A stretch of DNA of 64,000 nucleotides from DATJKD01 sp963834855 (GTDB lineage Bacteria > Pseudomonadota > Gammaproteobacteria > Steroidobacterales > Steroidobacteraceae). Under the pieces are notes generated by a model that was given only the letters and a program-made list of their open reading frames with translations, was not told the origin of the DNA and did no database searches. Where the stretch lies: assembly GCA_963834855.1 (NCBI GenBank), contig CAWIDH010000008.1, positions 122,992 to 186,991 on the forward strand, in the 5' to 3' direction. Position 1 is the first letter of the stretch; each line of letters starts with the position of its first letter. Both the position numbers and the translations under genes were made by a program. Below, one piece after another: positions 17,593-26,463 of this stretch.

Positions 17593-18150
17593 GTGACTGC
17601 TTCGAGCGACTTCGCGCGACGGCTGCAACAGCTCGAGGACCGCGCCGAGATCGGCGAACTCGTCGCGCGTTACGGCCTCGTCATGGACAACCGTGACATG
17701 CAGGGAATGCGGGAGCTCTTCACGCCGGACGTCATCGTGCGATCGGCGGACGGCGTGATGAACGCGACCGGGCTCGAGTCGGTCATTGATATGTTTCGCG
17801 CTCGCTTTTCCGTCCTCGGGCCGAGCAACCACTTCACCCACGACCGGATCGTCGACTTCGACGCGACCGACCCGGACCTTGCACGTGGGACCGTGCTCGC
17901 GCACGCGGAAATGAACCGCAAGGGCCAGCCCATGCTGGCCGCCATCCGCTATGCCGACCGTTACCAACGGCACCGGGGTCGCTGGCGATTCGCCGAGCGC
18001 GTGCTGGCCTTCTTCTACTACGTCCCGACCGCCGAGTACCTCGACGCCCTCGGCGCCGGACTCTCGTCCAGGATGCGCGCTTATGACGAGGCGAGACCGG
18101 CCGACTGGCCTGAGGGGATCGCGAGCTGGCGTGAGTTCTACGGAGACTGA
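17593..18150 (+). CDS. SnoaL/NTF2-like domain protein
   Basis: A 185-residue protein of the SnoaL-like 4 type, common in ring-hydroxylating and steroid catabolic clusters. The core is the opening helix DRAEIGELVARYGLVMDNRD, the FTPDVIVRSADG strand and the TVLAHAEMNRKGQ sheet, ending in FAERVLAFFYY. I chose the GTG at 17593, with AGGG upstream; the longer reading adds a basic leader foreign to the family. Such proteins may be cyclases, isomerases or dehydratases, and the reaction is unknown. It begins a three-gene run with VOC and SDR genes. Confidence 0.78.
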   Translation: MTASSDFARRLQQLEDRAEIGELVARYGLVMDNRDMQGMRELFTPDVIVRSADGVMNATGLESVIDMFRARFSVLGPSNHFTHDRIVDFDATDPDLARGTVLAHAEMNRKGQPMLAAIRYADRYQRHRGRWRFAERVLAFFYYVPTAEYLDALGAGLSSRMRAYDEARPADWPEGIASWREFYGD

Positions 18151-18181
18151 CGCGCGCCCGGTCGGGAACCGCGAGAGGGCG

Positions 18182-18709
18182 ATGGCACATTTCGTTCTGA
18201 GGCCCGTGCAGGTCGCCTATCACGTGCCGGACCTCGAGGCGGCGGCACGCCGCTACGCGGTGGAATTCGGCTGGGGGCCGTTTTTCCTGATGGAGCACAT
18301 CGCGCTCGAGCAGAGTCTCTATCGCGGGCAGCCCGCCACGTTCGATCACAGCTCGGCGTATGGCCAGGCGGGCGAACTGATGATCGAGTTCATCACCCAG
18401 CACGGCGAAGGTCCGTCGGTGCTGCGCGACCTCTTCCCGCCCGGGAGATCAGGCCTGCATCACGTCGCGCACTTCGTACCGGACCTCGCGGCAGCGATCG
18501 CCGAGTTCCGCGGTCGCGGCTACGCGGCCGCGCTTGAAGCCAGGACGACGACCGGCGTCGAATTTGCCATGATCGACACGAGCCGTGACCTCGGGCACAT
18601 GCTCGAGCTGTACGAGCCGGTGAGCCAGCTGCAGCGCTTCTACGACCACGTCAGGAAGGCGTCGCAAGGGTGGGACGGCCGCGATCCCGTGCGTCGCCTG
18701 GGCCGGTGA
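18182..18709 (+). CDS. VOC (glyoxalase-fold) family protein, paralogue of 718-1260
   Basis: A 175-residue two-module VOC protein: VAYHVPDLEAAARRYAVEF at the start, a second module near GLHHVAHFVPDLAAAIAEF, and MLELYEPV at the end with the last acidic ligand position. It shares the GPFF segment and the closing WDG motif with the VOC protein at 718, so they are paralogues. GAGAGGG lies just before the ATG at 18182, in frame with a longer but unlikely start. It is 31 bp upstream of the SDR at 18741 and likely cotranscribed. The reaction is unknown. Confidence 0.82.
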   Translation: MAHFVLRPVQVAYHVPDLEAAARRYAVEFGWGPFFLMEHIALEQSLYRGQPATFDHSSAYGQAGELMIEFITQHGEGPSVLRDLFPPGRSGLHHVAHFVPDLAAAIAEFRGRGYAAALEARTTTGVEFAMIDTSRDLGHMLELYEPVSQLQRFYDHVRKASQGWDGRDPVRRLGR

Positions 18710-18740
18710 TTGGCCGCGGTCAACCAGCAGGAGCAAGTCG

Positions 18741-19532
18741 ATGGGACGTCTTGAGGGCAAGGTCGCGGTGATCCTGGGCGCCGCGGGCGAGGGCAACATG
18801 GGGCAGACCATCGCGCGAAGATTCTCGCGCGAGGGCGCGCGTTGCGTCGTGGCGGGTCGCAAAGCGGAACCGCTCGAGGCGCTCGCAGCGGAAATCGGCG
18901 GCCGGCATGCGACCTGCGACATCACCCGCAAGGCGGACGTCGCGGCGCTCTCGACGACGGCGGTGGAGGCCTTCGGACGGGTGGACGTCGCGATCAACTG
19001 CGCCGGCTGGGGCCTGATGGCGAAGCTGCTCGAGACCACCGAAGAACAGATCGACCGCCTGACTGCGCTGCAGTTCAAGGGCCCGTATTTCTTCCTGCAG
19101 GTATTCGCGGGTCTGATGGCGCAATCGGGCGGGGGGTCCATCATCACCATGTCGTCGGCATCGGTGTATGCCCTGCTCTACAACCACGCTGCCTACATCG
19201 GCACGAAGGCCGGCGCGGACGCGCTCGTGCGGTGCTTCGCCAACGAGTTCGGAGCGCGCGGCGTCAAGGTCAATTCCATCGCGCCGGGGCTGACCGCGAC
19301 GCCGATGACCGAGCGCGACACCCGGTTGCCGGGACTCGAGGACGCATTCCTGAAGGAATATCCGCTCGGCCGCATCGGCACGACCGAGGACATCGCCAAC
19401 GCCGCACTGTGGCTCGCCACCGACGAGAGCTTCCTCACCGGGCAGGTGCTTCAGGTCAACGGCGGGTTGACGCTGCGACGAAATCCGTCGCCGCGGGAAA
19501 TCAACGCGTCAATGAAAGCCGCGGCGACCTAA
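18741..19532 (+). CDS. Short-chain dehydrogenase/reductase
   Basis: A 263-residue SDR. The cofactor region GAAGEGNMGQTIARRFSREG is a variant glycine-rich loop with an insertion between the glycines, as in some NADP-linked and enoyl-reductase-like members. NCAGWG takes the place of NNAG, and MSSASVYALLYNHAAYIGTK supplies Ser, Tyr and Lys. GGAG lies eight bases before the ATG. The stop overlaps the convergent ABM gene by four bases. It ends the SnoaL, VOC, SDR run. The substrate is unknown. Confidence 0.88.
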   Translation: MGRLEGKVAVILGAAGEGNMGQTIARRFSREGARCVVAGRKAEPLEALAAEIGGRHATCDITRKADVAALSTTAVEAFGRVDVAINCAGWGLMAKLLETTEEQIDRLTALQFKGPYFFLQVFAGLMAQSGGGSIITMSSASVYALLYNHAAYIGTKAGADALVRCFANEFGARGVKVNSIAPGLTATPMTERDTRLPGLEDAFLKEYPLGRIGTTEDIANAALWLATDESFLTGQVLQVNGGLTLRRNPSPREINASMKAAAT

Positions 19533-19819
19533 CCGACGGCGTCGAAGAACTGCAGGTCCATCGCGCCGTCGACACAGTCGATGATCGGCGGCACCAGCCG
19601 GTCGTGGAAGGGCGTCGCCTGGTGCTGCTGAAAGGCCGCCTCGTCCTTGAATCGCGCGTAGACCACGTACACCGCCGGGTCGGTGCGGTGGCGAATCACA
19701 TCGTAGACGTGCGTATCGGGCTCCTGCGCATGGGTGAGCTCGGACAGCTCCCGCTGCAGCCGTTCGAACTCGGCCTCCCGCCCCTTCTTGATCCGCAGCG
19801 TCGCGATGAAACAGGTCAT
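19529..19819 (-). CDS. ABM-domain (antibiotic biosynthesis monooxygenase-like) protein
   Basis: A 96-residue single-domain dimeric alpha-beta barrel protein. It opens MTCFIATLRIKKGREAEFE, has the family YVVYARFKDEAAFQQH segment and ends IIDCVDGAMDLQFFDAVG. ABM domains act as cofactor-independent monooxygenases, isomerases or stress proteins. The ATG at 19819 matches the family start. It is 26 bp downstream of the acyl-CoA ligase and last in a minus-strand operon from operator 2. The ABM protein at 21988 shares the rare CVDG ending, so the two arose by duplication around the ligase. Confidence 0.8.
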   Translation of the reverse strand: MTCFIATLRIKKGREAEFERLQRELSELTHAQEPDTHVYDVIRHRTDPAVYVVYARFKDEAAFQQHQATPFHDRLVPPIIDCVDGAMDLQFFDAVG

Positions 19820-19845
19820 GGCTTCCCCCAGGATAGGCCCCGAAC

Positions 19846-21504
19846 TCAGGACAGCTGCAGTTCCTGCATCAGCTGTTCGCGCAGCCTGAACTTCTGGATC
19901 TTGCTCGTCGACATCGGCCACTCGGTGACGAAGCGCACGTGCCGCGGCACCTTGAAGCTCGCGATCTCGCGCCTGCAATGCTCGACGAGATCGGGCCCTG
20001 CTGTCGACTGCCCGGGCTTGAGCTCGACGAACGCCGCCGGTACCTCGACGTAGCGCGCGTCCGGCAGACCCACGACCTGCGCCAGCTTCACCGCCGGATG
20101 CCGCTGCAGGCAGGCCTCGATTTCCGCGGCAGCAACGTTCTCACCGCCGACCTTGAGCATGTCGCGGGTGCGGCCGTGGAACATGATCGTGCCACGCGCA
20201 TCCAGCGAACCGATGTCGCCCGTGTGGTACCAGCCGTCCGCGTCGAGCGCGAGCGCGGTCTTCTCCGCATCCTTGTAGTAGCCCTCGAGCGTGCTGTAAC
20301 CACGCACGAAGACTTCGCCTCGCTCTCCGACCGGCACGTCGGCTCCGGTCTGCGGATCGACGATCCGCAGCTCGAGCCCGGGCAGGGGATGACCGAGACG
20401 CGTCACGCGTGACTCGAGCGTGTCGGTGAGCATTCCCGTACAGACGGTTCCGGCGGCCTCGGTCATTCCGAAGCTGCCGACCTGCACCGCCTGCGGCATC
20501 GCCGCGAGCATCGCGTCCTTGATGCCTGGCGGCTGCACCGCGAAGTTCGAGTTCATCAGCCGTATCCGGCTGAGGTCCGTCCTGCGGAAATCCGCGTGAT
20601 AGATCAGGTCCGACATGATCGTGACGAACGACGGGTAGGTCACGGTGGCGCGTTCGCGCTCGAGCATCTCGAGCGCGGGGCCGGCCTCGAAATGCGACAT
20701 CGTCAGGTACGCGCCGCCGACGTCGAAGATCGCGAGCATCGGCAGGATCGCGGCGATGTGAAACATGGGCAGCGGCGACCAGAACCGGTCACGGGCCGTC
20801 AGCTGGTAGCGATGGCGGCCGAGCGCGATGCTGTTGCGCACCATCGCCTCGTGCGATATCAGGCAGCCCTTGGGGTTCGCGGTCGTCCCCGACGTGTAGA
20901 GCATCATGCCGACGTCGCGCACACGCACGCCGAGGCGGCTGCGATGCACCTCCTCCACCGATACCCCCTTCGCGAGCTCCTGCATCCGCCGCTCGGACAC
21001 GAAGGCCCGGTGCGACGCCCGGCCGAGCAGCAGCAGGTTGCGCAGCCGCGGGGCGGCCTCGAGCGCGAGGCGCATCGGCTCGTCCTGTGTGGCGAGGCCG
21101 GGAAAGGCTTCCTCCAGGCGCTTGACGAAATCGACCTGGTCGGCAACGCGCCCGGTCGTGACGATGGTGACGAGGTCGCCGTTGGCGACCACGTAGCCGA
21201 GCTCGTGCGAGCGGTAACGCGCGTTGATCGGAACGGCGACGGCGCCGCACAGCGATATCGCGAAGAAGTACTCGACGAACTCCGGGCAGGTATGCAGGAG
21301 CAGACCGACGTGCTCGCGCGGCCTGACCCCGAGCGCCTTGAGCCCGCGCGCGCGGGTGAGCGCGCGTCGCGCCAGCTCGCCGTAGCTCAGCCGCACGCCC
21401 GGCAGGACGAGCGCATCGGCATCGGCGTGTTCGTCGGCCGCCGAGAGCAGCAGGTCGCCGATCGTCGTCGACGCGAATCCGAATGTCGGCCAGGCGCTCG
21501 GCAT
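19846..21504 (-). CDS. AMP-dependent acyl-CoA synthetase/ligase
   Basis: A 552-residue ANL-family ligase, full length. The nucleotide-binding loop is MLYTSGTTANPKGCLISHEA (about 207-226). The motifs GEVFVRGYSTLEGYY and DGWYHTGDIGSLDARG with the hinge aspartate are present. The catalytic lysine region is STSKIQKFRLREQ near the C-terminus. It activates a carboxylic acid to its acyl-CoA through an acyl-adenylate. It lies between two ABM genes in the minus-strand operon from operator 2, opposite the Rieske ferredoxin, acyl-CoA dehydrogenase and CaiB genes. It is probably the CoA-entry step for a pathway acid. Confidence 0.93.
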   Translation of the reverse strand: MPSAWPTFGFASTTIGDLLLSAADEHADADALVLPGVRLSYGELARRALTRARGLKALGVRPREHVGLLLHTCPEFVEYFFAISLCGAVAVPINARYRSHELGYVVANGDLVTIVTTGRVADQVDFVKRLEEAFPGLATQDEPMRLALEAAPRLRNLLLLGRASHRAFVSERRMQELAKGVSVEEVHRSRLGVRVRDVGMMLYTSGTTANPKGCLISHEAMVRNSIALGRHRYQLTARDRFWSPLPMFHIAAILPMLAIFDVGGAYLTMSHFEAGPALEMLERERATVTYPSFVTIMSDLIYHADFRRTDLSRIRLMNSNFAVQPPGIKDAMLAAMPQAVQVGSFGMTEAAGTVCTGMLTDTLESRVTRLGHPLPGLELRIVDPQTGADVPVGERGEVFVRGYSTLEGYYKDAEKTALALDADGWYHTGDIGSLDARGTIMFHGRTRDMLKVGGENVAAAEIEACLQRHPAVKLAQVVGLPDARYVEVPAAFVELKPGQSTAGPDLVEHCRREIASFKVPRHVRFVTEWPMSTSKIQKFRLREQLMQELQLS

Positions 21505-21690
21505 GCGGACGCGGTCTCGTGCGCGGCGCGCCGCGCAGGTGTCGGCTTGGGCCTGCGACCCGTCCGCGGGGCAGCGCGCGCCTTCGCGGGCTCGGCCTTG
21601 CGCCCCCGCGGGGGCGGCCCAGCCCGGCCGTGGCTCCGTGCCGGACGCCTCGATCGCTTGCGATCGGCCATTGGTCCCCGCGTTGAGCGC

Positions 21691-21988
21691 TCAGCCTGTC
21701 GAGCGGATCCATGTACTCGCGTTCCCACGTCCCGTCGACACAGTCTACGATCGTCGGGATCACGGCCGCGAGCCAGGACGAGGTCATGTGCGCGTGTTCC
21801 GATGCCTCGTCGGGAAAGGACTCGAGCACCGCGTACCGACGCGGCTCGCGCAGCCGGAAGAACTCGAAATAGATGACGGAGCGCTCGCGCTCGCGAACCG
21901 TCTCGGTCAGCCGTCGGCACACCTGCTCGAACTCCCGTTCACGACCCTCCTTGACGGTCATGCGCGAGATGAAGGTAATGCGTGGCAT
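21691..21988 (-). CDS. ABM-domain protein, probable frameshift near C-terminus
   Basis: The frame starting at ATG 21988 (MPRITFISRMTVKEGREREF) encodes a complete ABM domain through IVDCVDGTWEREYMDPLD. It then runs on without a stop into the ligase gene. One extra base near 21700 would bring in the TGA at 21693-21691 and give a protein of about 98 residues, matching the paralogue at 19529. I therefore end it there. It is the first gene on the minus side of operator 2 and precedes the acyl-CoA ligase. The reaction is unknown. Confidence 0.65.
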
Positions 21989-22050
21989 CGGACCGACCTC
22001 GACGACTGCGGCGCGGCCGGCCGATAGTATCATCGGGCAGCGTCGAAAAT

Positions 22051-22068
22051 AAACAGTCATGCTTGTTT
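22051..22068. promoter_or_regulatory. Operator palindrome 2 with divergent promoters
   Basis: AAACAGTCATGCTTGTTT matches the perfect palindrome at 4106 in 16 of 18 positions. Plus-strand TAGATT begins at 22088, 28 bases after the right half starts; minus-strand GATACT begins at 22031, 28 bases from the mirror position. Both are reasonable -10 boxes, so one bound dimer could control both divergent operons. Confidence 0.75.
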
Positions 22069-22121
22069 CTTTTTTCCGGGGATCCGGTAGATTGAAGGAC
22101 GACGGAACCGTGGAGCGGAGC

Positions 22122-22442
22122 TTGTCGGATCCTGTCTACGTAAGGGTCCTGGCCGAGCACGAACTCGTGGCAGGTCAGATGCGCTGCGTCGAAGTGGCGG
22201 GTGAGCCGGTGCTGCTCTGCCGCACGCGCGACGGCCTGCACGCGATCGATGCCGTCTGCACGCACGCCTTCGCGCGCCTGGAGGAAGGGCGGCTCCGCGG
22301 CCATCGCCTGATCTGTCCGCTGCATGGAGCAAGCTTCGACGTGCGCAGTGGCGCCGTGCTCGGGGCACCCGCAACCGAAGCCCTGCGCAGCCACGCCACG
22401 CGGTTGCAGGACGGGTACATCGAGGTCCGACTGACGCGCTGA
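22122..22442 (+). CDS. Rieske-type [2Fe-2S] ferredoxin
   Basis: A 106-residue single Rieske domain. The ligands are C-x-H in CTHAFARLEEG and C-x2-H in ICPLHGASFD. I chose TTG 22122 (protein starts MSDPVYVRVLAEHEL), preceded by GGAG six bases away. A GTG at 22110 is also possible. The ATG at 22059 lies inside the operator, upstream of the predicted -10, and cannot be used by that promoter. It probably carries electrons to the Rieske oxygenases. It leads a plus-strand operon with the acyl-CoA dehydrogenase and CaiB genes. Confidence 0.88.
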   Translation: MSDPVYVRVLAEHELVAGQMRCVEVAGEPVLLCRTRDGLHAIDAVCTHAFARLEEGRLRGHRLICPLHGASFDVRSGAVLGAPATEALRSHATRLQDGYIEVRLTR

Positions 22443-22458
22443 AGCGCGGGGTACGCAG

Positions 22459-23619
22459 ATGGAGTTCCAGCTGACGAGCGAACAGAAGGCCCTGCAGGAG
22501 ACGGCGCGACGCTACGCGCGCGACCGCCTGCCTTCCGTCGCCCGCGAATGCGAGGAGACTGCGCGCGCACCCGACCGGGCCCTCGTGCGCGAGTTCGCGG
22601 CGATGGGGTTTCTCGGCGTCAACGTGCCCGACGCCTATGGCGGCCTGGGACTCGGCAACCTCGAGGCACTCCTCGTGCTGGAGGAATTCGGCAAGATCTC
22701 CTCGGCAGTCGCCTTCCCGGTATTCGAGTCGTGCGTCGGCCCGGTGCGCGCGATCGAACGGTTCGCATCGGAATCGCTCCGGCAACGCGTCGTGCCTGCG
22801 GTCTGCCGGGGCGAGATCCAGGTCGCGGTGTCGATGTCCGAACCACAGGCCGGCTCCGCGTTGACGGACCTCACGACGCGTGCCGAGCGCAAGGGCGAGC
22901 GTGTCGTCCTGAACGGAACCAAGCGCTGGTGCTCGGGCGGCGGCCACGCCGACGGCTACGTCGTCTATTGCCGGATGTCGCGGGACGAGGGGGCGCGCGG
23001 TATCGGCGCCGTGTACGTGGAGAAGGACGCGCCGGGCGTGAGCTTCGGGCGACCCGAGGAGCTGATGGGTTTCCGTGGCGTGCCATCCTCGGACATCCAC
23101 TTCGACAACGCGACGGTCCCCGCCGACAACGTCGTCGTGCCTGCCGGCGGCTTCCGGAAGCTGATGGAGGCGTTCGACCTCGAGCGCTGCGGCAACGCGA
23201 CGATGGCGCTGGCGCAGGCCTCGGGTGCGCTCGAGGACGTGATTGCCTACGTGCAGGAGCGTCACCAGTTCGGAAAGCCGCTGGTCGACTTCCAGGCGGT
23301 GCAGCTGAAGCTGGCCGAGATGCAGATCCGCGTCGACGCGTCGCGGCTGCTGATCCATCGCGCGGCGAGCAACGCCCAGCACGGCCTGCCGAGCGTCCTC
23401 GAGTCCTCGGTCGCCAAGTGCTACGCGAACGAGATTGCGCGCGAATGCTGCGGGAATGCCGTGCAACTGATGGGCGGCTACGGATACTCGCGCGAGTACC
23501 CGATGGAACGCCGGCTGCGTGACGCCTGGGGCTGGGGCATCGCCGGCGGCGCCATCGACATACAGAAGGTCAACATCGCGAGCGCCATGATCGGCAGGCG
23601 CTTCGACCAGCGCCGATGA
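22459..23619 (+). CDS. Acyl-CoA dehydrogenase family protein, atypical active site
   Basis: A 386-residue flavoprotein of normal length. It opens FQLTSEQKALQETARRYARD and has the FAD-binding stretch VAVSMSEPQAGSALTDL. The C-terminal helical domain has RHQFGKPLVDFQAVQLKLAEM and QLMGGYGYSREYPMERRLRD. The canonical catalytic base segment near the end (YEG-type) is replaced by GIAGGAIDIQ, so the usual glutamate is absent; as in some subfamilies, the base may lie elsewhere. It is 16 bp after the ferredoxin and overlaps the CaiB gene by four bases. It likely introduces a 2,3 double bond into an acyl-CoA. Confidence 0.9.
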   Translation: MEFQLTSEQKALQETARRYARDRLPSVARECEETARAPDRALVREFAAMGFLGVNVPDAYGGLGLGNLEALLVLEEFGKISSAVAFPVFESCVGPVRAIERFASESLRQRVVPAVCRGEIQVAVSMSEPQAGSALTDLTTRAERKGERVVLNGTKRWCSGGGHADGYVVYCRMSRDEGARGIGAVYVEKDAPGVSFGRPEELMGFRGVPSSDIHFDNATVPADNVVVPAGGFRKLMEAFDLERCGNATMALAQASGALEDVIAYVQERHQFGKPLVDFQAVQLKLAEMQIRVDASRLLIHRAASNAQHGLPSVLESSVAKCYANEIARECCGNAVQLMGGYGYSREYPMERRLRDAWGWGIAGGAIDIQKVNIASAMIGRRFDQRR

Positions 23620-24845
23620 CGGGCGGCGGTCGACCGATGCGCATGGATGACAACCCGGTGCCCGTGTTGAAGGGGATCCGCGTGCTCGATTTCGGGCGCT
23701 ACGTGGCCGGCCCGTATTGCGCCACCCTCCTCGGCTACCTCGGCGCCGAGGTGATTCGCATCGAGAAGCGCACCGGCGGCGAGGACCGGTACATCGCGCC
23801 GCTCTCGGACGACGGTGAGGGCGGCGTGTTCTTCCAGACCGCCTGCAACAAGAAGTCGCTGACGCTCGACCCCGCGACGACGCGCGGCCGGGAAGTCGTC
23901 GAGCGCCTCGTCGCGACGGCCGACGTGGTCGTGGCCAACCTGCCACCGGCAGCGCTTGCCTCGCTCGGGCTCGACTACGCGAACCTTCGCCGGCTGAAAC
24001 CGGACATCGTCCTCGCGTCGCAAACGGCCTTCGGCGACGCCGGGCCGTATGCCGACCGCGGCGGCTTCGATGGAATCGGACAAGCCATGTCGGGGGCGAT
24101 GTACATGACCGGCACGCCCGGCGCACCGGTCAAGGCGGCGGCGCCCTATGTGGACTTCGCGACCGCCGTGCTGTCGGCGTTCGGCACGCTGGCCGCGCTC
24201 ATCCATCGCGCGCGTACGGGCGAAGGGCAGGAGGTCAAGACCAGCCTGCTCGGCACCGCCCTCTCAGTGTTCGGCTCGCATCTGGTCGAACAGGGCGCGA
24301 CCCGCCGCGACCGCGTCGGAACGGGGAACCGAGTGCAGACATCGGCGCCGTCGGACGTCTTCGCGACGCGCGACGGGCACGTGCTGACGCACGTGGTCGG
24401 CGATGCGCTCTTCCGGCGCTGGGCGGAACTGATGGGCGATCCGGACCGCTGGACGGCCGACCCTTCATACGCGTCGGACGCGCTGCGCGGTGAGCATTCC
24501 GGCGCGCTGCTCGAATGCATGCGGGCGTGGTGCGCGGCGCGCTCGACACGCGAGGCACTGACCGAACTGCAGGCGGCGGGCGTGCCCGCGGGACCGGTTT
24601 ACACGCCGCAGATGGCGCTCGACGACCCGCAGGTGGCAGCGATGCGCTTCATGCACGCCGTCACCGATTTTCCCGGGCTCACGCGTCCGGTGCCGGTGCC
24701 GGACCTGCCGGTCAGGTTGACCCGGTCCGGCGGTGGGATCGATCGCCGTCCGCCGCTCCTGGGCGAACACACTCTGGAGATCCTGCGCAGCCTCGGCTAC
24801 TCGGACCGCGAAATCGACGTGCTTCGCGACGAGCGCGTCATCTGA
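23616..24845 (+). CDS. CaiB/BaiF family III CoA-transferase
   Basis: A 409-residue family III CoA-transferase. It opens VLKGIRVLDFGRYVAGPYCA and continues LGAEVIRIEKRTGGEDRY. The presumed catalytic aspartate lies in PYVDFATAVLSAFGTLAAL. The late segment GVPAGPVYTPQMALDDPQV is typical. The start overlaps the acyl-CoA dehydrogenase stop as ATGA. It moves CoA from one acyl-CoA to a free acid. With the AMP-ligase across operator 2, the locus has two independent CoA-activation routes. It is convergent with the GST genes. Confidence 0.92.
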   Translation: MTGGGRPMRMDDNPVPVLKGIRVLDFGRYVAGPYCATLLGYLGAEVIRIEKRTGGEDRYIAPLSDDGEGGVFFQTACNKKSLTLDPATTRGREVVERLVATADVVVANLPPAALASLGLDYANLRRLKPDIVLASQTAFGDAGPYADRGGFDGIGQAMSGAMYMTGTPGAPVKAAAPYVDFATAVLSAFGTLAALIHRARTGEGQEVKTSLLGTALSVFGSHLVEQGATRRDRVGTGNRVQTSAPSDVFATRDGHVLTHVVGDALFRRWAELMGDPDRWTADPSYASDALRGEHSGALLECMRAWCAARSTREALTELQAAGVPAGPVYTPQMALDDPQVAAMRFMHAVTDFPGLTRPVPVPDLPVRLTRSGGGIDRRPPLLGEHTLEILRSLGYSDREIDVLRDERVI

Positions 24846-25747
24846 CCGGTCGGACGCGGTAGCCGAGCCGCGGAAAGTGCACGACCACCGTTCCGCAGCG
24901 CGGGTCGGAGCGCTCCACGGCGATCTCGTTGGATCCGGCCGCGGCGACGCGGCCTCGAACCGCGCCGCGCTGCGTGTCGTCGGGCAACACTTCCACCTCC
25001 GTTCCCACGCACAGGCGCTGCGCATCGGCGGGGTCCACGACGCCGGGCTCCGGCCGCGATGCGAGCGCCGCCGCGAACGCGTCCTCCGCGGTGCCGTCCA
25101 TGCGTGTCCCCTCGCCCAGCTCCCCGACGCGCCGCTCCCAGGCAACGAGGTGAGGAAAATCCCCGAGCAGCGCGTTGACGACCGGCATGGTGGCGCGCGC
25201 GAACCACGGGACCGTCCACGCGTGGATGTCGACGAGCCCGGGCGAGGCACCGCCCAGGAAGTCGCGACCGTCGCGCGAGCTGGTGTTCGACGAGTCCCGC
25301 GTGCGCGCGCAGCTGTGACTTCGCGTGCTCGAGATCGATGTGATCGAAATCAACGTCCGGGAAGAGCCGTTGCCTGTCCTTGCGGAACTCGGCCGGCCAG
25401 GTATCGCTCGTCAAGGCGATCGCCATGTGCAGGCCGGAGCGGAAATACGCGTCGGCCCATTTGACGGTGGCGTAGGCGAGCCCGGCATTCCCGTCCGGGA
25501 ACAGCGAGGGAGCCGGGAAGCGTCGTTCGAGCTCGCGCGCGATGCGTTGCGAGTCCACGTAGACGTCGGCCCCGATCTGCAGCACCGGCGTGCCCCGGTA
25601 TCCGCCGGTGAGCGCGAGGAGGTCGTCCTTGGGCGGCAGCATCGGCGTGATGACGGAGCGCCAGCGCAGGTTCTTGATGCCGAGCATCTTCAGCACGCGC
25701 TGCGTGAAGGGCGAGGCGTCGTAGTGATGCAGGATCAGCTCGGTCAT
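24838..25747 (-). CDS. Glutathione S-transferase-like protein with C-terminal extension (frameshifted)
   Basis: The N-terminal thioredoxin-like domain is in one frame (MTELILHHYDASPFTQRVLK, then GYRGTPVLQIG and DSQRIARELERRF). The helical domain and tail are in another. Removing one base near 25287 gives EHQLRDGRDFLGG and restores a protein of about 302 residues. After the GST fold comes an extension of some 75 residues ending VVVHFPRLGYRVRPVR, shared with the paralogue at 26460 but absent from ordinary GSTs. The start overlaps the upstream GST stop as ATGA. It is third in a coupled GST trio from operator 3. A glutathione-dependent step is likely; the substrate is unknown. Confidence 0.8.
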
Positions 25748-26463
25748 GAGGCATGTCCTGTCGTCGATGTCCGCTCGCGCTCGAGCTCGGCGACTCTGCC
25801 GGCCGTCTGCCCGTAGAGATAACGCTGCGCCTCCGAGTCGGCCGCGCGCTCCTGGGCGAGGGCACGGGCACGGCGCACGGCCGGACGATCACCGATCGCC
25901 TCGAACCAGCGCCGCACCCCCGGAAAGTCCGCGAGCGTCTGCCCCTGCCGCTCGTGCGGCACCACCCACGGCCAGCAGGCCATGTCGGCGATCGAATATT
26001 CGCCCGCCAGGTACTCGCGCCCGGCGAGCCGGCGATCGAGCACGCCATACAGGCGGTTCACTTCATCGGTATATCGCCCGATCGCGTACGGCAGGTGCTC
26101 GGGCGCAAACGACCGGAAATGGTGTGCCTGCCCGGCCATCGGGCCCAGCCCGCCCACCTGCCAGAAAAGCCACTGCAGCACGTCGTAGCGCACACGCGGT
26201 TCACCTGGCAGAAAGCGACCCGTCTTCTCGGCGAGATAGATCAGCACGGCGCCCGATTCGAACACCGGCAGTTCTCCGTCGCCTGCATCGCAATCCACGA
26301 TCGCCGGGATCTTGTTGTTCGGACTGATGCGCAGGTAGCCGGGCGCGAACTGTTCTCCGCGCAGGATGTTCACCGGCACGATGCGGTACGGAAGCCCGCA
26401 TTCCTCGAGCATGATCGCGACTTTGAGCCCGTTGGGGGACGGGAAGTAGTACAGGTCGATCAC
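25744..26463 (-). CDS. Glutathione S-transferase, YfcG/GstB-like
   Basis: A 239-residue GST. The thioredoxin-fold domain has IDLYYFPSPNGLKVAIMLEE and SPNNKIPAIVD with the cis-proline, then FESGAVLIYLAE, the glutathione gamma-glutamyl-binding region. The helical domain includes YSIADMACWPWV with the N-capping motif. The sequence resembles YfcG/YghU-type disulphide-bond oxidoreductases. Its GTG start overlaps the upstream GST stop as GTGA, and its stop overlaps the next start as ATGA. A role in glutathione-dependent cleavage or detoxification within the catabolic pathway is inferred. Confidence 0.88.
   Translation of the reverse strand: MIDLYYFPSPNGLKVAIMLEECGLPYRIVPVNILRGEQFAPGYLRISPNNKIPAIVDCDAGDGELPVFESGAVLIYLAEKTGRFLPGEPRVRYDVLQWLFWQVGGLGPMAGQAHHFRSFAPEHLPYAIGRYTDEVNRLYGVLDRRLAGREYLAGEYSIADMACWPWVVPHERQGQTLADFPGVRRWFEAIGDRPAVRRARALAQERAADSEAQRYLYGQTAGRVAELERERTSTTGHAS

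Noticed and set aside
20789..21690. ABM protein extended 300 residues into the ligase gene
   Set aside because: The extension is arginine/proline-rich antisense-like sequence overlapping the ligase in another frame; the paralogue ends after the ABM domain.
22059..22121. ATG inside operator 2 as the start of the Rieske ferredoxin
   Set aside because: It lies upstream of the predicted -10 box at 22088 and has no ribosome site. TTG 22122 with GGAG six bases before gives a normal N-terminus.
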